Shown here piece after piece: positions 28,853 to 39,023 of a DNA stretch of 57,286 nucleotides. This DNA comes from Lachnospiraceae bacterium. GTDB lineage: Bacteria > Bacillota > Clostridia > Lachnospirales > Lachnospiraceae. Within the stretch, counting starts at the first letter, position 1; each line of letters opens with the position of its first letter. A program made the position numbers and the translations under genes. The stretch is from positions 1 to 57,286 of the forward strand of contig JAGBOC010000021.1 in NCBI GenBank assembly GCA_017634065.1, in the 5' to 3' direction. Below the pieces are notes generated by a model. The model was given only the letters and a program-made list of their open reading frames with translations. It was not told the DNA's origin and did no database searches.

Positions 28853-31800
28853 ATGGCGTTAAAAGGTAAACAATTAGAAGTTTTAGCTCATAACTTTGAT
28901 AAAAACTTGCTTGTGACAGCAGCTGCAGGTTCTGGTAAAACAAGAGTTTTAACAGAAAAAATAATTCAGATGATAAAAAATGACGAAGATGTCTCTTTAA
29001 GAGATATTTTAGTTATGACTTTTACAGTAAAAGCAACGCAAGAAATGAAGTCTCGTATAAAGAAGAGTATTGATGATGAGATTGAAAGAATTACTAAAGA
29101 GTTAGACAATGTTAATGATAATGATTTAAAAAAGGGATATGATAAGATTAGAAATAAACTCATTAAAGAGAGTTCTATGATTCAAAATGCGAATATAACG
29201 ACTATTGACTCTTTTTGTAAGAGCATTGTTGAAAAGTATTATAGTGTTTTATCAGATAGTGATGGATTATATAAGAACTTTGACCCAATGTATAGAATTG
29301 CAGATGAAAAAGAACTAAGTGTCCTATATGATGATGTCTTAAATGATTTATTGGAGGAAGAAGTATATGCTAATTTAGAAGAATATAAAGAATTTGTTGA
29401 CACATATTTTAGGAAAGATGGAGATTATATAATTAAAGAAAAATTATTTCTAAAGGCATATGATTTTCTAAATACAATTCCGAAACCTATTTCTAAAATA
29501 GAAGATTGGCTAGTAAATTATGGAAAAAATAATGATAAATATATTGAAGATATCAATAGCGAACTATGTGAAAAAATTGAAAAGAGTTTTAATTTTTTAG
29601 AAGATAAAGAAACAAATGAAACGATATCGTCAATAGTTAAAGCCATTATCAAATGTTATAATGACAAAGTTGATAAACTTACAGATGAGTATATAAAAAG
29701 TCATAAAAACCCTGAAGCAAACTATGAATTAAGAAATAAGCTTAATGCTCTTATCCAATCTCTTAATGATATTACATTAATTTTAAGTAAGGTTTTAAGT
29801 CATAAGAATAGTTTTGATGACTTTTTTTCTGAAATGAAAAAAGATAGTTTATATTTAAACTTAAATGAAACTGAACTTTTGGCAAAGACAAAAATCAATA
29901 TAGATGGATATGAATCTTATAAAAATGCTTTTGAGAAATGTATCCCAGCTTTTGAACCATTTATAATGAGAAGTATTAGGATTAATGAACTAAAATACAA
30001 TAATAACGAAAATGAAAAAATATTTCTAAAACTGATTAAAAAGTTTTATATAAAGGTTGTTGAGGAAAAAGTTAAAAAGAATATATATGCGATTTCGGAT
30101 TATGCAATACTTGCATATGAAATACTTGATTCAAAGAATGATGACGTTATAAATGAGATTAGAAATAAATATAAGTATATATTTATAGATGAATATCAAG
30201 ATACAAGTTTTATTCAAGAAGCAATACTTCTTAAGATTTCAGGTGAAAATAATCTTGTGATGGTTGGTGATGTTAAACAAAGTATATATGGTTTTAGGAA
30301 TGCCGAGCCAAGTATATTTCTTGATAAGATAGATATAGCAAATGGCAAAATATCTTCGCCAGATAAAAGAGAGTATAAGCTTATAAGTATGAATCGCAAT
30401 TTTAGAAGTAGCGAAGTAATAATAGGCTTTATCAATCAGCTTTTTGATGAAATCATGACTTCCGACTTTGCTAAAATTGATTATAAGACTGAAGGGAGGA
30501 TGGAGGCAGATAAGGATAAATGTGAGGAAGAGGATGCCAAAGATAAGGAAGCAGGTAGACTGTATGATAAAAAAGTTGAAGTTCATGTAGTATGTAATGA
30601 AAAACTTTATAACTATAATATTGAACTAAACAAATTAAGAGAAATGCAAGGCATTTACGAGAAAGAATTGTCTGATAAGAATGATACTTTAAAAACTGAA
30701 GATAATGAAGATACTAAAACGAAAATACAAAATGAAATTAGTGAAGTAACTGCACAAATAAATACTATTAAAGAACAAAAGAAGGTTTTAAAGGATAAGT
30801 ATAAAGGTCTTACTGATGAAGTAGATGATGAGGATACACATGATGCTGAAAGTGATACAACTATTTCTGACGGCGTAAGTACTTCTGCAAATGAGGTTGA
30901 AGCAGAGTTTGTAGCAAGAAAGATAGAAGATTTAGTAAATAACTGTGGATTTAAGTATAAGGATATTGCTATATTATTTAGATCATTTTATAGTAAGGCT
31001 GATGTGTATATTGAAGCACTTGCGAGGCACAACATTCCAGTATTTTCAGTTATGAAAAAAGGTTTCTTTGGTAGGACAGAGATTGTATTGATGCAAGATA
31101 TTTTGAGTGTGATTGACAATGAACAGCAAGACATACCACTTGTGAATGTGTTATGTTCTAATTTATTTGGACTAACCAATGATGAAATTGCATTTATAAA
31201 GTTAATGGGTCTTAAGCTAAAAAGTGGGTCAAAGTTCATAAATAGTGTGAGATTATCTTATAATTCTTTGCCTTATATTAGTGATGATAATTTTAAAAAC
31301 ACAGTTCAAGAAAAATATGAGTTTAAGATAAGAAATCTTAAAGAGTATTATAAATATAAAGAATTGAAACTTCTAAATGATGGCATTCTGACTGATGAAA
31401 AAAAAGCAGAGTTAAGCGGAGCACTTTCAAAGTCAGAAGAGTATTTGACAAGTAAAATGAAGAGGGAACTTGATGATATTGGCAAGTACAAAAAAGAAGC
31501 AATCAAATATACTAATAATATCAATTTTGATGATACTTATAATAAACTTAAACTATTTATTGAAAAATTTGATATGCTTCGAACATCGGCAAGATACTAT
31601 AGTATAAAAGAACTTATTGAACTTATTTATGATGAGCTTGATATAAAAAACGTAATGTTATCAATGAATGATGGCATTATAAGAGTAGCAAACTTAGAAG
31701 TGCTTAAGGATTTGGCTACAGGTTTTGAAAGTACATCATTTGTTGGGCTATTTAACTTCCTTCGGTATCTAGAAAAAATCAAAGAGTTAAATAACGATCA

Positions 31801-33328
31801 AGGTCTAGCAAATGTAAGTGATGAAAATGATGATGTAGTTAGAATTATGACTATTCATGCATCAAAGGGTTTAGAGTTTAACTGTGTATTTTTATGTGGC
31901 ACATCAAGTAGTTATAATCTAAAAGATTCTAGTAGGAGTCAAAGACTGCAAGTTGACATAGAAAATGGTTTGGCACTTGATAATATTAATCTTAAAAAGC
32001 ATTATAATGTTGAGACACCTAAAAAACGTATGATTAGCAATGACAAGAAGTATAAAGTATTTCGTGAAGAAATGAGAATGCTATATGTCGCACTTACAAG
32101 AGCGAAAAGGAAATTAATTATTACTGGTGCTGTTGACGGGAGACCTGGAATATTTAATAAATTATATGTAGATTTTAATAGTTCTTACACACAAAAATAC
32201 AAAAACTTTGTACCTGAAAGTATGGATAGTACTGTAGAAGATAAAAGTGATACAAAAGATGCTAAAGTTTTGAATAGTGCTATTACAGATAATGGTCAAG
32301 ATGTGATAGACCTGACAAAGTGTGATTCATACATAAAGTTGATACTTTCTGCTATTAAAAATCCTTCAAAGTATTGTGAAATATATCGTCAGATAATAAC
32401 TATGGATGAAGCAGAGGTGACAAATAAGACAAATTTGACACTAAAAAAAGTAATAGATGAAAGTATAGATGAGCAAAGTGAACTTGATAAGATAAAGAGT
32501 GATGCACGTTCTGTAGGTTTAAAGGGACTTGTAGATAACTTGCAGAAAGAGGTCTTGGATGAAAATATTGATAATTTCAAATATGATTATAATGAATTAA
32601 AGAAGATTATCAAACCAAAGTTTTCAGTATCGGAAATTAAGAAGGAGCATTATGAATCTAAAATAGAGAGGCGTTTAGAAAAAAATAATAAAGGTGCTGA
32701 AAGTACTGGTTATTATAACAGCACAAGCATAGCAGAGAATAAACAACAAGACAAACAGAGAAAAGATTCAACAGATGTCGGAAATATTTACCATAGAGTT
32801 ATGCAGTTTTATAACTTTTCAAAAATAGATGATGAAAACGAGATTACAAAACTCGTAAAGTTTACAGATAAGAGTAAGTCGATAGATTTGATTAAGCAGA
32901 TTAAGGAAAAGGTTAATCTATTTCTTGAATCTGATATAGGAAAGAGAATGCAGAAGGCTTACGAAAGTGGAAAACTTTATCGCGAATATAAGTTTATGAA
33001 ACTATTTACTCATAATCAAGTAAAGGAAATGCTTGAAAAGTTTGGTGTCAAAGGCATTGAAAGTATAGAAGGCATTGCGAAAGATGAGAAAAATATAGTT
33101 ATTCAGGGTATTGTTGATGCATTTTTTATAGAAAATGACAAGATAATAGTTGTAGACTATAAAACAGATGGACTAAAGAATAATTATGTTAATGAAAAAG
33201 AATTAGTTAGTAACTATAAAGTTCAACTTGATTTATATGCAGAAGTTTTGCATGAATTATCTGGTTATGATGTTAGCGATAAATACTTATATTCATTTAC
33301 TAATAATGAAAAAATCGTTATTGACTAA
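28853..33328 (+). CDS. addA: AddA/RexA helicase-nuclease subunit
   Basis: A 1491-aa UvrD-like SF1A helicase fused to a nuclease. Motif I AAAGSGKT lies at 23-30, Ia has VMTFTVKATQEM, II has FIDEYQDT, III has VGDVKQSIYGFRNAEP, V has IMTIHASKGLEF and VI has LYVALTRAKRK. The C-terminal nuclease carries GIVDAFF followed by IIVVDYKTD. It is about 250 residues longer than B. subtilis AddA. One insertion at roughly 565-680 is a charged coiled-coil with an acidic tail, between motifs III and IV. It forms AddAB with the preceding gene. Confidence 0.95.
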   Translation: MALKGKQLEVLAHNFDKNLLVTAAAGSGKTRVLTEKIIQMIKNDEDVSLRDILVMTFTVKATQEMKSRIKKSIDDEIERITKELDNVNDNDLKKGYDKIRNKLIKESSMIQNANITTIDSFCKSIVEKYYSVLSDSDGLYKNFDPMYRIADEKELSVLYDDVLNDLLEEEVYANLEEYKEFVDTYFRKDGDYIIKEKLFLKAYDFLNTIPKPISKIEDWLVNYGKNNDKYIEDINSELCEKIEKSFNFLEDKETNETISSIVKAIIKCYNDKVDKLTDEYIKSHKNPEANYELRNKLNALIQSLNDITLILSKVLSHKNSFDDFFSEMKKDSLYLNLNETELLAKTKINIDGYESYKNAFEKCIPAFEPFIMRSIRINELKYNNNENEKIFLKLIKKFYIKVVEEKVKKNIYAISDYAILAYEILDSKNDDVINEIRNKYKYIFIDEYQDTSFIQEAILLKISGENNLVMVGDVKQSIYGFRNAEPSIFLDKIDIANGKISSPDKREYKLISMNRNFRSSEVIIGFINQLFDEIMTSDFAKIDYKTEGRMEADKDKCEEEDAKDKEAGRLYDKKVEVHVVCNEKLYNYNIELNKLREMQGIYEKELSDKNDTLKTEDNEDTKTKIQNEISEVTAQINTIKEQKKVLKDKYKGLTDEVDDEDTHDAESDTTISDGVSTSANEVEAEFVARKIEDLVNNCGFKYKDIAILFRSFYSKADVYIEALARHNIPVFSVMKKGFFGRTEIVLMQDILSVIDNEQQDIPLVNVLCSNLFGLTNDEIAFIKLMGLKLKSGSKFINSVRLSYNSLPYISDDNFKNTVQEKYEFKIRNLKEYYKYKELKLLNDGILTDEKKAELSGALSKSEEYLTSKMKRELDDIGKYKKEAIKYTNNINFDDTYNKLKLFIEKFDMLRTSARYYSIKELIELIYDELDIKNVMLSMNDGIIRVANLEVLKDLATGFESTSFVGLFNFLRYLEKIKELNNDQGLANVSDENDDVVRIMTIHASKGLEFNCVFLCGTSSSYNLKDSSRSQRLQVDIENGLALDNINLKKHYNVETPKKRMISNDKKYKVFREEMRMLYVALTRAKRKLIITGAVDGRPGIFNKLYVDFNSSYTQKYKNFVPESMDSTVEDKSDTKDAKVLNSAITDNGQDVIDLTKCDSYIKLILSAIKNPSKYCEIYRQIITMDEAEVTNKTNLTLKKVIDESIDEQSELDKIKSDARSVGLKGLVDNLQKEVLDENIDNFKYDYNELKKIIKPKFSVSEIKKEHYESKIERRLEKNNKGAESTGYYNSTSIAENKQQDKQRKDSTDVGNIYHRVMQFYNFSKIDDENEITKLVKFTDKSKSIDLIKQIKEKVNLFLESDIGKRMQKAYESGKLYREYKFMKLFTHNQVKEMLEKFGVKGIESIEGIAKDEKNIVIQGIVDAFFIENDKIIVVDYKTDGLKNNYVNEKELVSNYKVQLDLYAEVLHELSGYDVSDKYLYSFTNNEKIVID

Positions 33329-33368
33329 TTAACTTTAATTTTTAGTTTTTATACTTATAGGAGATTAG

Positions 33369-34076
33369 ATGATTATTAGTGGATTACAAAAGGTTACACT
33401 TTTAGATTACCCAGAGCATATTGCTTGTACTATATTTCTGGGACATTGTAATTTAAGATGTCCATTTTGTCATAATATGGAACTTGTGACAAACCCAGAA
33501 CACTTTCCTACATATACTATACAAGATATAATCAGCTTTTTAAAAGAGAGAAAAGGTAGATTAAATGGTGTAGCAATCACAGGTGGAGAGCCTCTACTAA
33601 ATACTGACATAGTAGATTTATTAAAACCTATAAAAGAACTTGGTTATCCAATTAAACTTGATACAAATGGTTTCTTCCCGGATATGATAGAGAAACTTAT
33701 TGATGAAAAACTTGTCGATAAGTTTGCAATGGATATAAAGTCGGGATTTACAAATTATTTAAAGGTTTGTGGTATTAATGAAAATGCAAAAATAGATAAT
33801 TGGCAGGAGCATATAAAAAAATCAATAAACTTGCTTATGAATAAAGCATTAGATTATGAGTTTAGGACAACTTGTGTTAAAAATCTACATACTGATGATG
33901 ATTTTTATGAGATTAAAGAAATGATAAAGGGTGCTAAAAATTATTTTTTGCAAGACTATAAGTCAGCACCAGATATGGAGAAATTACCATTTAGTCCATT
34001 TTCGAAAGATGAACTTATGCACTTTGCTGATATCGTAAGAGATAGTGTTGAAAATATAGAAATTAGAGGAATATAG
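33369..34076 (+). CDS. nrdG: Anaerobic ribonucleotide reductase activating protein (radical SAM)
   Basis: A 235-aa radical SAM enzyme. C27, C31 and C34 (CNLRCPFC) bind the 4Fe-4S cluster, and ITGGEPLL is the SAM-binding GGE motif. The N-terminus MIISGLQKVTLLDYP matches the activase subfamily of about 230 residues rather than pyruvate formate-lyase activase. It should install the glycyl radical on NrdD, yet its partner lies 13 kb downstream and no NrdR box is seen upstream here. AGGAGATTAG precedes the ATG. It could serve another glycyl radical enzyme. Confidence 0.8.
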   Translation: MIISGLQKVTLLDYPEHIACTIFLGHCNLRCPFCHNMELVTNPEHFPTYTIQDIISFLKERKGRLNGVAITGGEPLLNTDIVDLLKPIKELGYPIKLDTNGFFPDMIEKLIDEKLVDKFAMDIKSGFTNYLKVCGINENAKIDNWQEHIKKSINLLMNKALDYEFRTTCVKNLHTDDDFYEIKEMIKGAKNYFLQDYKSAPDMEKLPFSPFSKDELMHFADIVRDSVENIEIRGI

Positions 34077-34128
34077 ATATTTAAAAAAGTTTTTAATGTG
34101 ACTTTAGTTAATAATTTAGGAGGTTTAT

Positions 34129-34557
34129 ATGAAAAGTTTCTTTAATGAGTTTAAGACATTTATTATGAGAGGTAATGTACTTGATATGGCAGTCGGTGTA
34201 GTAATTGCAACTGCATTTGGTAAAATCACAAATAGTTTAGTGAATGACATTATTATGCCAATTATTGGGAAATTAGTTGGTGGAGTTGATCTAAGCTATT
34301 TGAATATAAAAATCCAGGATGCAATACTTGATGCCGAAGGAAATGTGACTAAAGAAGCAATCAATATAGGAATTGGTACATTTCTTGTCACAATCATAGA
34401 CTTTTTAATTATAGCATTTGTGATATTTGTTGTCATCAAAGCTATAAATAAGGCATCTGAAAAATTGATAAAGAAGAAAGAAGAGGAAGAGGCACCTAAA
34501 GGACCAAGTACTGAAGAACTACTTACAGAGATATTAACTGAAATCAAAAAGAAGTAA
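34129..34557 (+). CDS. mscL: Large-conductance mechanosensitive channel
   Basis: A 142-aa MscL. It has an N-terminal amphipathic helix KSFFNEFKTFIMRGN, then TM1 from about residue 16 with the gate residues VLDMAVGVVIATAFGKI, a periplasmic-type loop of about 30 residues, and TM2 (about 85-107). A charged C-terminal helix ends in a Lys/Glu-rich bundle. It protects against hypo-osmotic shock. A clear TTAGGAGGTTTAT precedes the ATG. It is a single gene between nrdG and cdd. Confidence 0.95.
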   Translation: MKSFFNEFKTFIMRGNVLDMAVGVVIATAFGKITNSLVNDIIMPIIGKLVGGVDLSYLNIKIQDAILDAEGNVTKEAINIGIGTFLVTIIDFLIIAFVIFVVIKAINKASEKLIKKKEEEEAPKGPSTEELLTEILTEIKKK

Positions 34558-34588
34558 GTCATTAATATAGTTACATAAGGGAGAAAAA

Positions 34589-35014
34589 ATGGATAAAAAA
34601 TATATTGAATTAATCAATAAGGCTTTTGAGATAAGAAAAAGTGCATACACTCCATATAGCCATTATAAAGTAGGAGCGTCAGTTCTTTGCAAGAATGGGA
34701 AGGTTTATCTCGGTTGCAATATTGAAAATGGAGCATTTAGTCCTACAATCTGTGCTGAAAGAACAGCCTTTGTAGAAGCAGTAAAAAATGGCGAAAGAGA
34801 TTTTGAAGCAGTAGCAATTGTGACTGGGCATGAAGATGCTTCAGTTACAGAAATGGGCTCACCATGTGGAGTATGCAGACAGTTTATGAGTGAGTTTTGT
34901 AAAGATGATTTTAAAATTATTATGACTAAAATGAGTCGAGATGGAGAATTATTAGATAGTAAAATGTTTACTATGAATGAAATATTGCCAGATAGATTTA
35001 CACTGAATAGTTAA
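34589..35014 (+). CDS. cdd: Cytidine deaminase
   Basis: A 141-aa homotetrameric-type cytidine deaminase. The zinc ligands are C55, C93 and C96, and E57 (in CAER) is the proton shuttle. The substrate loop GCNIENGAFSPT is intact. It converts (deoxy)cytidine to (deoxy)uridine, feeding the uridine phosphorylase and kinase encoded upstream. AAGGGAGAAAAA precedes the ATG. It ends one base before rnhA. Confidence 0.95.
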   Translation: MDKKYIELINKAFEIRKSAYTPYSHYKVGASVLCKNGKVYLGCNIENGAFSPTICAERTAFVEAVKNGERDFEAVAIVTGHEDASVTEMGSPCGVCRQFMSEFCKDDFKIIMTKMSRDGELLDSKMFTMNEILPDRFTLNS

Positions 35015-35015
35015 T

Positions 35016-35483
35016 ATGAAACATGTGGATATATGGACAGATGGTGCTTCAAGAGGAAATCCAGGACCTGGGGGTTATGGAGTTGTATTAAAATATTTTG
35101 ATAAATCTGGTTCCTTACATAGAAAAGAATTGAAAGAAGCATTTCAAAATACAACTAATAATAGAATGGAAGTTATGTCAGCAATAGTAGCTCTACGTGA
35201 ACTTAAGGAAAGCTGTGAGGTGACTTTAACTTCTGATTCAAAATATCTTGTAAATGCATTTAATGAAAAGTGGATTGATACTTGGATAAAAGAAGATTTT
35301 AGAAGAGGTAAGGCAAACGAAGTAAAGAATATAGAACTTTGGGAAGAATTAATAGATTTAACTAAAAAGCATAAAATAACATTTGCTTGGGTAAAAGGTC
35401 ATTCTGACAATGTAGAAAATGAAAGGTGCGATCAACTTGCAAATGAAGCGATGGATGATTTAAAAGCCAATAATTTGAAATAA
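35016..35483 (+). CDS. rnhA: Ribonuclease HI
   Basis: A 155-aa RNase HI that cuts RNA in RNA-DNA hybrids. The catalytic set is visible: Asp in TDGASRGNPGPGG (residue 9), Glu in NNRMEVMSA, Asp in TSDSKY and Asp in ERCDQLANEA. The Trp-rich basic handle region WIDTWIKEDFRRGKANEVKN is present. The ATG is one base after the cdd stop, and no separate ribosome binding site is visible, so it is probably coupled to cdd. The serC promoter -35 overlaps its last codons. Confidence 0.95.
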   Translation: MKHVDIWTDGASRGNPGPGGYGVVLKYFDKSGSLHRKELKEAFQNTTNNRMEVMSAIVALRELKESCEVTLTSDSKYLVNAFNEKWIDTWIKEDFRRGKANEVKNIELWEELIDLTKKHKITFAWVKGHSDNVENERCDQLANEAMDDLKANNLK

Positions 35484-35503
35484 GGGTATAAATATAGTAT
35501 AAT
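35475..35503 (+). promoter_or_regulatory. Promoter of serC-serA-DUF1015
   Basis: TTGAAA (35475-35480), 17 nt, TATAAT (35498-35503). The -35 overlaps the last codons of rnhA. The leader is about 46 nt, ending with TAAGGAGAG. No T-box or riboswitch could be seen in such a short leader. Confidence 0.75.
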
Positions 35504-35555
35504 CAAAGTTGCTATTAAATGAGTTTTATTATCATAAAGTAAGGAGAGTATTAGT

Positions 35556-36638
35556 ATGGAGAGAGTTTTGAACTTTGCAGCTGGACCAGCAACTATGCCA
35601 ATTGAAGTTCTAAGTAACATTCAAAAGAATTTGTGTAATTACAATGAAGAGGGTTTATCCGTAATGGAAATGAGCCATCGCTCCAAAACTTATGATAGAA
35701 TCATAAATGACACAAAGAATAGTTTAAAAGCAATACTTAATCTAGATGATAATTTTGAAATATTGTTTTTGCAAGGTGGAGCAAGTACACAGTTTGCTAT
35801 GATACCACTAAACCTTGCTGATGAAAATGATTTAACATATTATGCAGTTACTGGTAATTTTGCTAGTAAGGCCTTTGAAGAAGCAAAAAAGTGGACAAAT
35901 GCAGTAGATATAACAAATTCAAAATCTGATAAGTATAAATATATACCAGAGATAAATAATTCCAAAATTGACAAAAAAGCAAGATATTTACATATTACTG
36001 CAAATAATACAATATTTGGAACTATGTATGATAAACTTCCAGAGGTTGATGTGCCACTTGTTGCTGACGTAAGTTCAAATGTTTTGGGAAAAGATTATGA
36101 TTATACAAAGTTTGCACTTGCCTATGCAGGAGCACAAAAAAATCTTGGACCTGCTGGGCTTACTGTAGTGATAATTAATAAAAAGTTTATAAGAGAAGAT
36201 TTAAGTAACAAAGTGCCTACAATGCTTCGCTATGATATACATGCAAAAAATAATTCAATGTATAACACACCACCAACATTTGCTATTTATGTGGCTGGAG
36301 AGATGTTTAAATGGGTTATGAAGGAGGGCGGAGTAAAGGCACTTGAAGAGAGAAATATAAAAAAAGCAAGACTATTATATGATATACTTGATAACTCAAC
36401 ATTTTATATACCATTTGCTGATAAAAAATCAAGGTCAATTATGAATGTGACATTTAATCTTCCAACTGAAGAGCTTGAAGCAAAGTTTGTAGAGGAAGCA
36501 CGAAATGAAGGTATGATTAATCTAAAAGGTCATAGAGTTTTAGGCGGTATCCGTGCTTCAATCTATAATGCTATGACATTTGATGGAGTTAAGAAACTTG
36601 CGGAGTTTATGCAAACATTTGAAAAAAATAATAGATAG
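35556..36638 (+). CDS. serC: Phosphoserine aminotransferase
   Basis: A 360-aa PLP enzyme of class V that converts 3-phosphohydroxypyruvate and glutamate to phosphoserine. The N-terminus RVLNFAAGPATMP is the family signature. LFLQGGASTQFAMIP follows, and the PLP lysine is in YAGAQKNLGPAG. The C-terminus contains GHRVLGGIRASIYNAM. It starts after TAAGGAGAGTATTAGT and is followed 12 nt later by serA, which makes its substrate. Confidence 0.97.
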   Translation: MERVLNFAAGPATMPIEVLSNIQKNLCNYNEEGLSVMEMSHRSKTYDRIINDTKNSLKAILNLDDNFEILFLQGGASTQFAMIPLNLADENDLTYYAVTGNFASKAFEEAKKWTNAVDITNSKSDKYKYIPEINNSKIDKKARYLHITANNTIFGTMYDKLPEVDVPLVADVSSNVLGKDYDYTKFALAYAGAQKNLGPAGLTVVIINKKFIREDLSNKVPTMLRYDIHAKNNSMYNTPPTFAIYVAGEMFKWVMKEGGVKALEERNIKKARLLYDILDNSTFYIPFADKKSRSIMNVTFNLPTEELEAKFVEEARNEGMINLKGHRVLGGIRASIYNAMTFDGVKKLAEFMQTFEKNNR

Positions 36639-36650
36639 GAAGGTAATATC

Positions 36651-37802
36651 ATGTATACAATTAAAACTTATAATAAAATTAAAAACTTATTAGGAAGTAA
36701 TTTTACTTTAGATGAGAATGCAAAAGAATATGATGCAATTATGGTGCGTTCTGCAGACCTTAAAGAAGAAGTATTTTCTAAAAATTGCCGTGCAATAGCA
36801 AGAGTAGGAGCAGGAGTAAATAATATTCCTATAGATAAGTGTACAAGTCTTGGTATCGCTGTATTTAATACACCAGGTGGAAATGCTAATGCAGTAAAAG
36901 AACTCACTATATGTGGGGTAATAGGAATATCAAGAAATATTAAACCATCAGGTGACTGGTTAAATAGCATAAAGAATGAAGATATTGATTTATCAAAAAC
37001 TGTTGAAAAAGAAAAAAGTAAATATGTTGGTTCTGAAATACTTGGGAAGACACTTGGAGTAATTGGTCTTGGTCAAGTTGGAGGAAAAGTTGCGAAAGTT
37101 CTTCATAATCTTGGTATGAATGTGATAGGTTATGATGCTTACTTAAATCCTCATCAGAAGCAAGATTTAAAACAATATGTGGAAATAGTTGATGACATTG
37201 ATGTGATTCTCAAGAAGGCTGATTATATATCACTTCATATGGCTACAACAAATGAGACAAAAGGTTTTGTGAATAAGTCAAGAATTGAAAAGATGAAAGA
37301 TGGTGTCTTTATAGTGAATTATGCAAGAGGCGAGTTAGTAAATCACGAAGACCTAATAGATGCACTTAGAAGTGGCAAAGTAAGAGCTTACGCCACAGAT
37401 TTCCCTACGAAAGAGGAGTTATTATTGCCAAATGTTTTAGCAACTCCACACTTAGGTGCGAGTACAACTGAAGCTGAAGACAACTGTGCTGCAATGGCTG
37501 CTTCAGAAATGAAGGAGTTTTTAGAAAATGGAAATATTGAGAACTCAGTTAATTTTCCAAATGTTAAGATAGCAAGGTCAACAGGTGCGAGAGTCACAGT
37601 TTTACATAAGAATCAAGTTGGTATGCTTGAGCAAATCACAAATAAGATAGCGGATTTCAAGTTAAATATTGAGGGACTTGCAAATAAGGGAAGAAATGAT
37701 ATAGCCTATACAATTTTAGATTTTTCTGGCAGTGTCCCAGAAAGTATTGAAGATAAAATTAAAGAAATACCGGATGTCATTTCAACAAGAATTATTATGT
37801 AG
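36651..37802 (+). CDS. serA: D-3-phosphoglycerate dehydrogenase with C-terminal ACT domain
   Basis: A 383-aa NAD-dependent dehydrogenase catalysing the first step of serine synthesis. The Rossmann motif GVIGLGQVGGKVA (about residue 130) is followed by the catalytic Arg in NYARGELV, a Glu in the next segment and His in ATPHLGASTTEAE. Residues about 310-383 form an ACT domain (VLHKNQVGMLEQIT), which suggests serine feedback control. It is shorter than the E. coli enzyme (410) and lacks the extra intervening domain. AGGAAGGTAATATC precedes the start. Confidence 0.95.
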   Translation: MYTIKTYNKIKNLLGSNFTLDENAKEYDAIMVRSADLKEEVFSKNCRAIARVGAGVNNIPIDKCTSLGIAVFNTPGGNANAVKELTICGVIGISRNIKPSGDWLNSIKNEDIDLSKTVEKEKSKYVGSEILGKTLGVIGLGQVGGKVAKVLHNLGMNVIGYDAYLNPHQKQDLKQYVEIVDDIDVILKKADYISLHMATTNETKGFVNKSRIEKMKDGVFIVNYARGELVNHEDLIDALRSGKVRAYATDFPTKEELLLPNVLATPHLGASTTEAEDNCAAMAASEMKEFLENGNIENSVNFPNVKIARSTGARVTVLHKNQVGMLEQITNKIADFKLNIEGLANKGRNDIAYTILDFSGSVPESIEDKIKEIPDVISTRIIM

Positions 37803-37815
37803 TTAAACTTTACTA

Positions 37816-39009
37816 ATGGGAAAATCATTAAGTGAAAAATTAAATGAAGTAGGATTAAAGATTCCACATATATTATTCCCAAAAGAAGGGATTAATCTAA
37901 CGAAGTTTGCATGTATTGCTACAGATCAGTATACTCAAGATCTTTCATATTGGGAGAGAGTAAAGAAGTTTGTGGGTGATGAACCATCTACCTATAATCT
38001 CATTTATCCTGAAGCTTACTTGGAAAGAGATTTAATAAGTAGCGGAAATAATTTTGAAGATGTACTAAATAAAAAAATTGCATCAATAAATGAAAATATG
38101 GATAAATACTTATCAAGTGGTATATATGAGGACATAGGTGAGTGTTTTATATTTGTTGAAAGAAAAGCAAGAACTGTAAACCGCAGAGGATTGATTGTAG
38201 CAATCGATCTTGAAAAGTATGACTATAATGAAGGTGCAAAAAGCCTGATTAGAGCTACAGAGCGAACAGTTAAAGAGAGACTAGTAGTCCGTAAACAAAT
38301 AAGAGAAAAAGCAAGTCTTGATATACCACACATATTAGTACTTATTAATGATCCGGATGATAAACTTTTTAAGAAAGTTGAGAGTATAAAGTTTTCTACT
38401 TTTTTTAGAATGACTGGTGAATCTAAAAATGATATCTTATATGATTTTGATTTGATGGAAGATAGTGGATATATTAAGGGATATAGAATTGCTGATAAGA
38501 ATGACATTGAAGAATTAGCAGACATTCTTTTAGATTTAAAGAATAATTCAAATGATGGTATGCTATATGCAGTTGGTGATGGTAATCATTCTCTTGCATC
38601 CGCGAAAGATATATATGAAAAAACTGGAAGAGGAAGGTTCGCATTAGTTGAATTAGTAAATATTCATGATGATGGTTTGGCTTTTTATCCGATACATCGA
38701 TTACTCATAAATGTCGATAGAAAAGATTTTATCAGTAAAACTGGTGTAGACCCTGATAATCCACCGCCACTTCAAGATTTACAAAAGATACTTGATGATT
38801 ATGGATGTAAAATAGATTATATACATGGTAAAGAAGAATGTATAAATCTTGGCAAGAAAGAAGGAAATATAGCGATTACTTATGATAAGTTTTCATATGA
38901 GACACTATTTGATGATGTTATAAAACATGGTTCTCTTTGCAGGAAAAGTTTTTCAATGGGAGAAGCAAAAGACAAAAGGTTTTATTTAGAAGCCCAAAAA
39001 ATTATATAA
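37816..39009 (+). CDS. DUF1015 family protein
   Basis: A 397-aa protein with the DUF1015 layout: N-terminal IPHILFPKEGINLTKFACIATDQYTQD and the conserved YAVGDGNHSLASAK near the middle. Its biochemical role is not firmly established. In Clostridia it commonly follows serC and serA, as here with a 13-nt gap, suggesting a link to serine or phosphoserine metabolism. No good ribosome binding site is seen before the ATG, so coupling to serA is likely. Confidence 0.85.
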   Translation: MGKSLSEKLNEVGLKIPHILFPKEGINLTKFACIATDQYTQDLSYWERVKKFVGDEPSTYNLIYPEAYLERDLISSGNNFEDVLNKKIASINENMDKYLSSGIYEDIGECFIFVERKARTVNRRGLIVAIDLEKYDYNEGAKSLIRATERTVKERLVVRKQIREKASLDIPHILVLINDPDDKLFKKVESIKFSTFFRMTGESKNDILYDFDLMEDSGYIKGYRIADKNDIEELADILLDLKNNSNDGMLYAVGDGNHSLASAKDIYEKTGRGRFALVELVNIHDDGLAFYPIHRLLINVDRKDFISKTGVDPDNPPPLQDLQKILDDYGCKIDYIHGKEECINLGKKEGNIAITYDKFSYETLFDDVIKHGSLCRKSFSMGEAKDKRFYLEAQKII

Positions 39010-39023
39010 AGGAGATTAAACAA

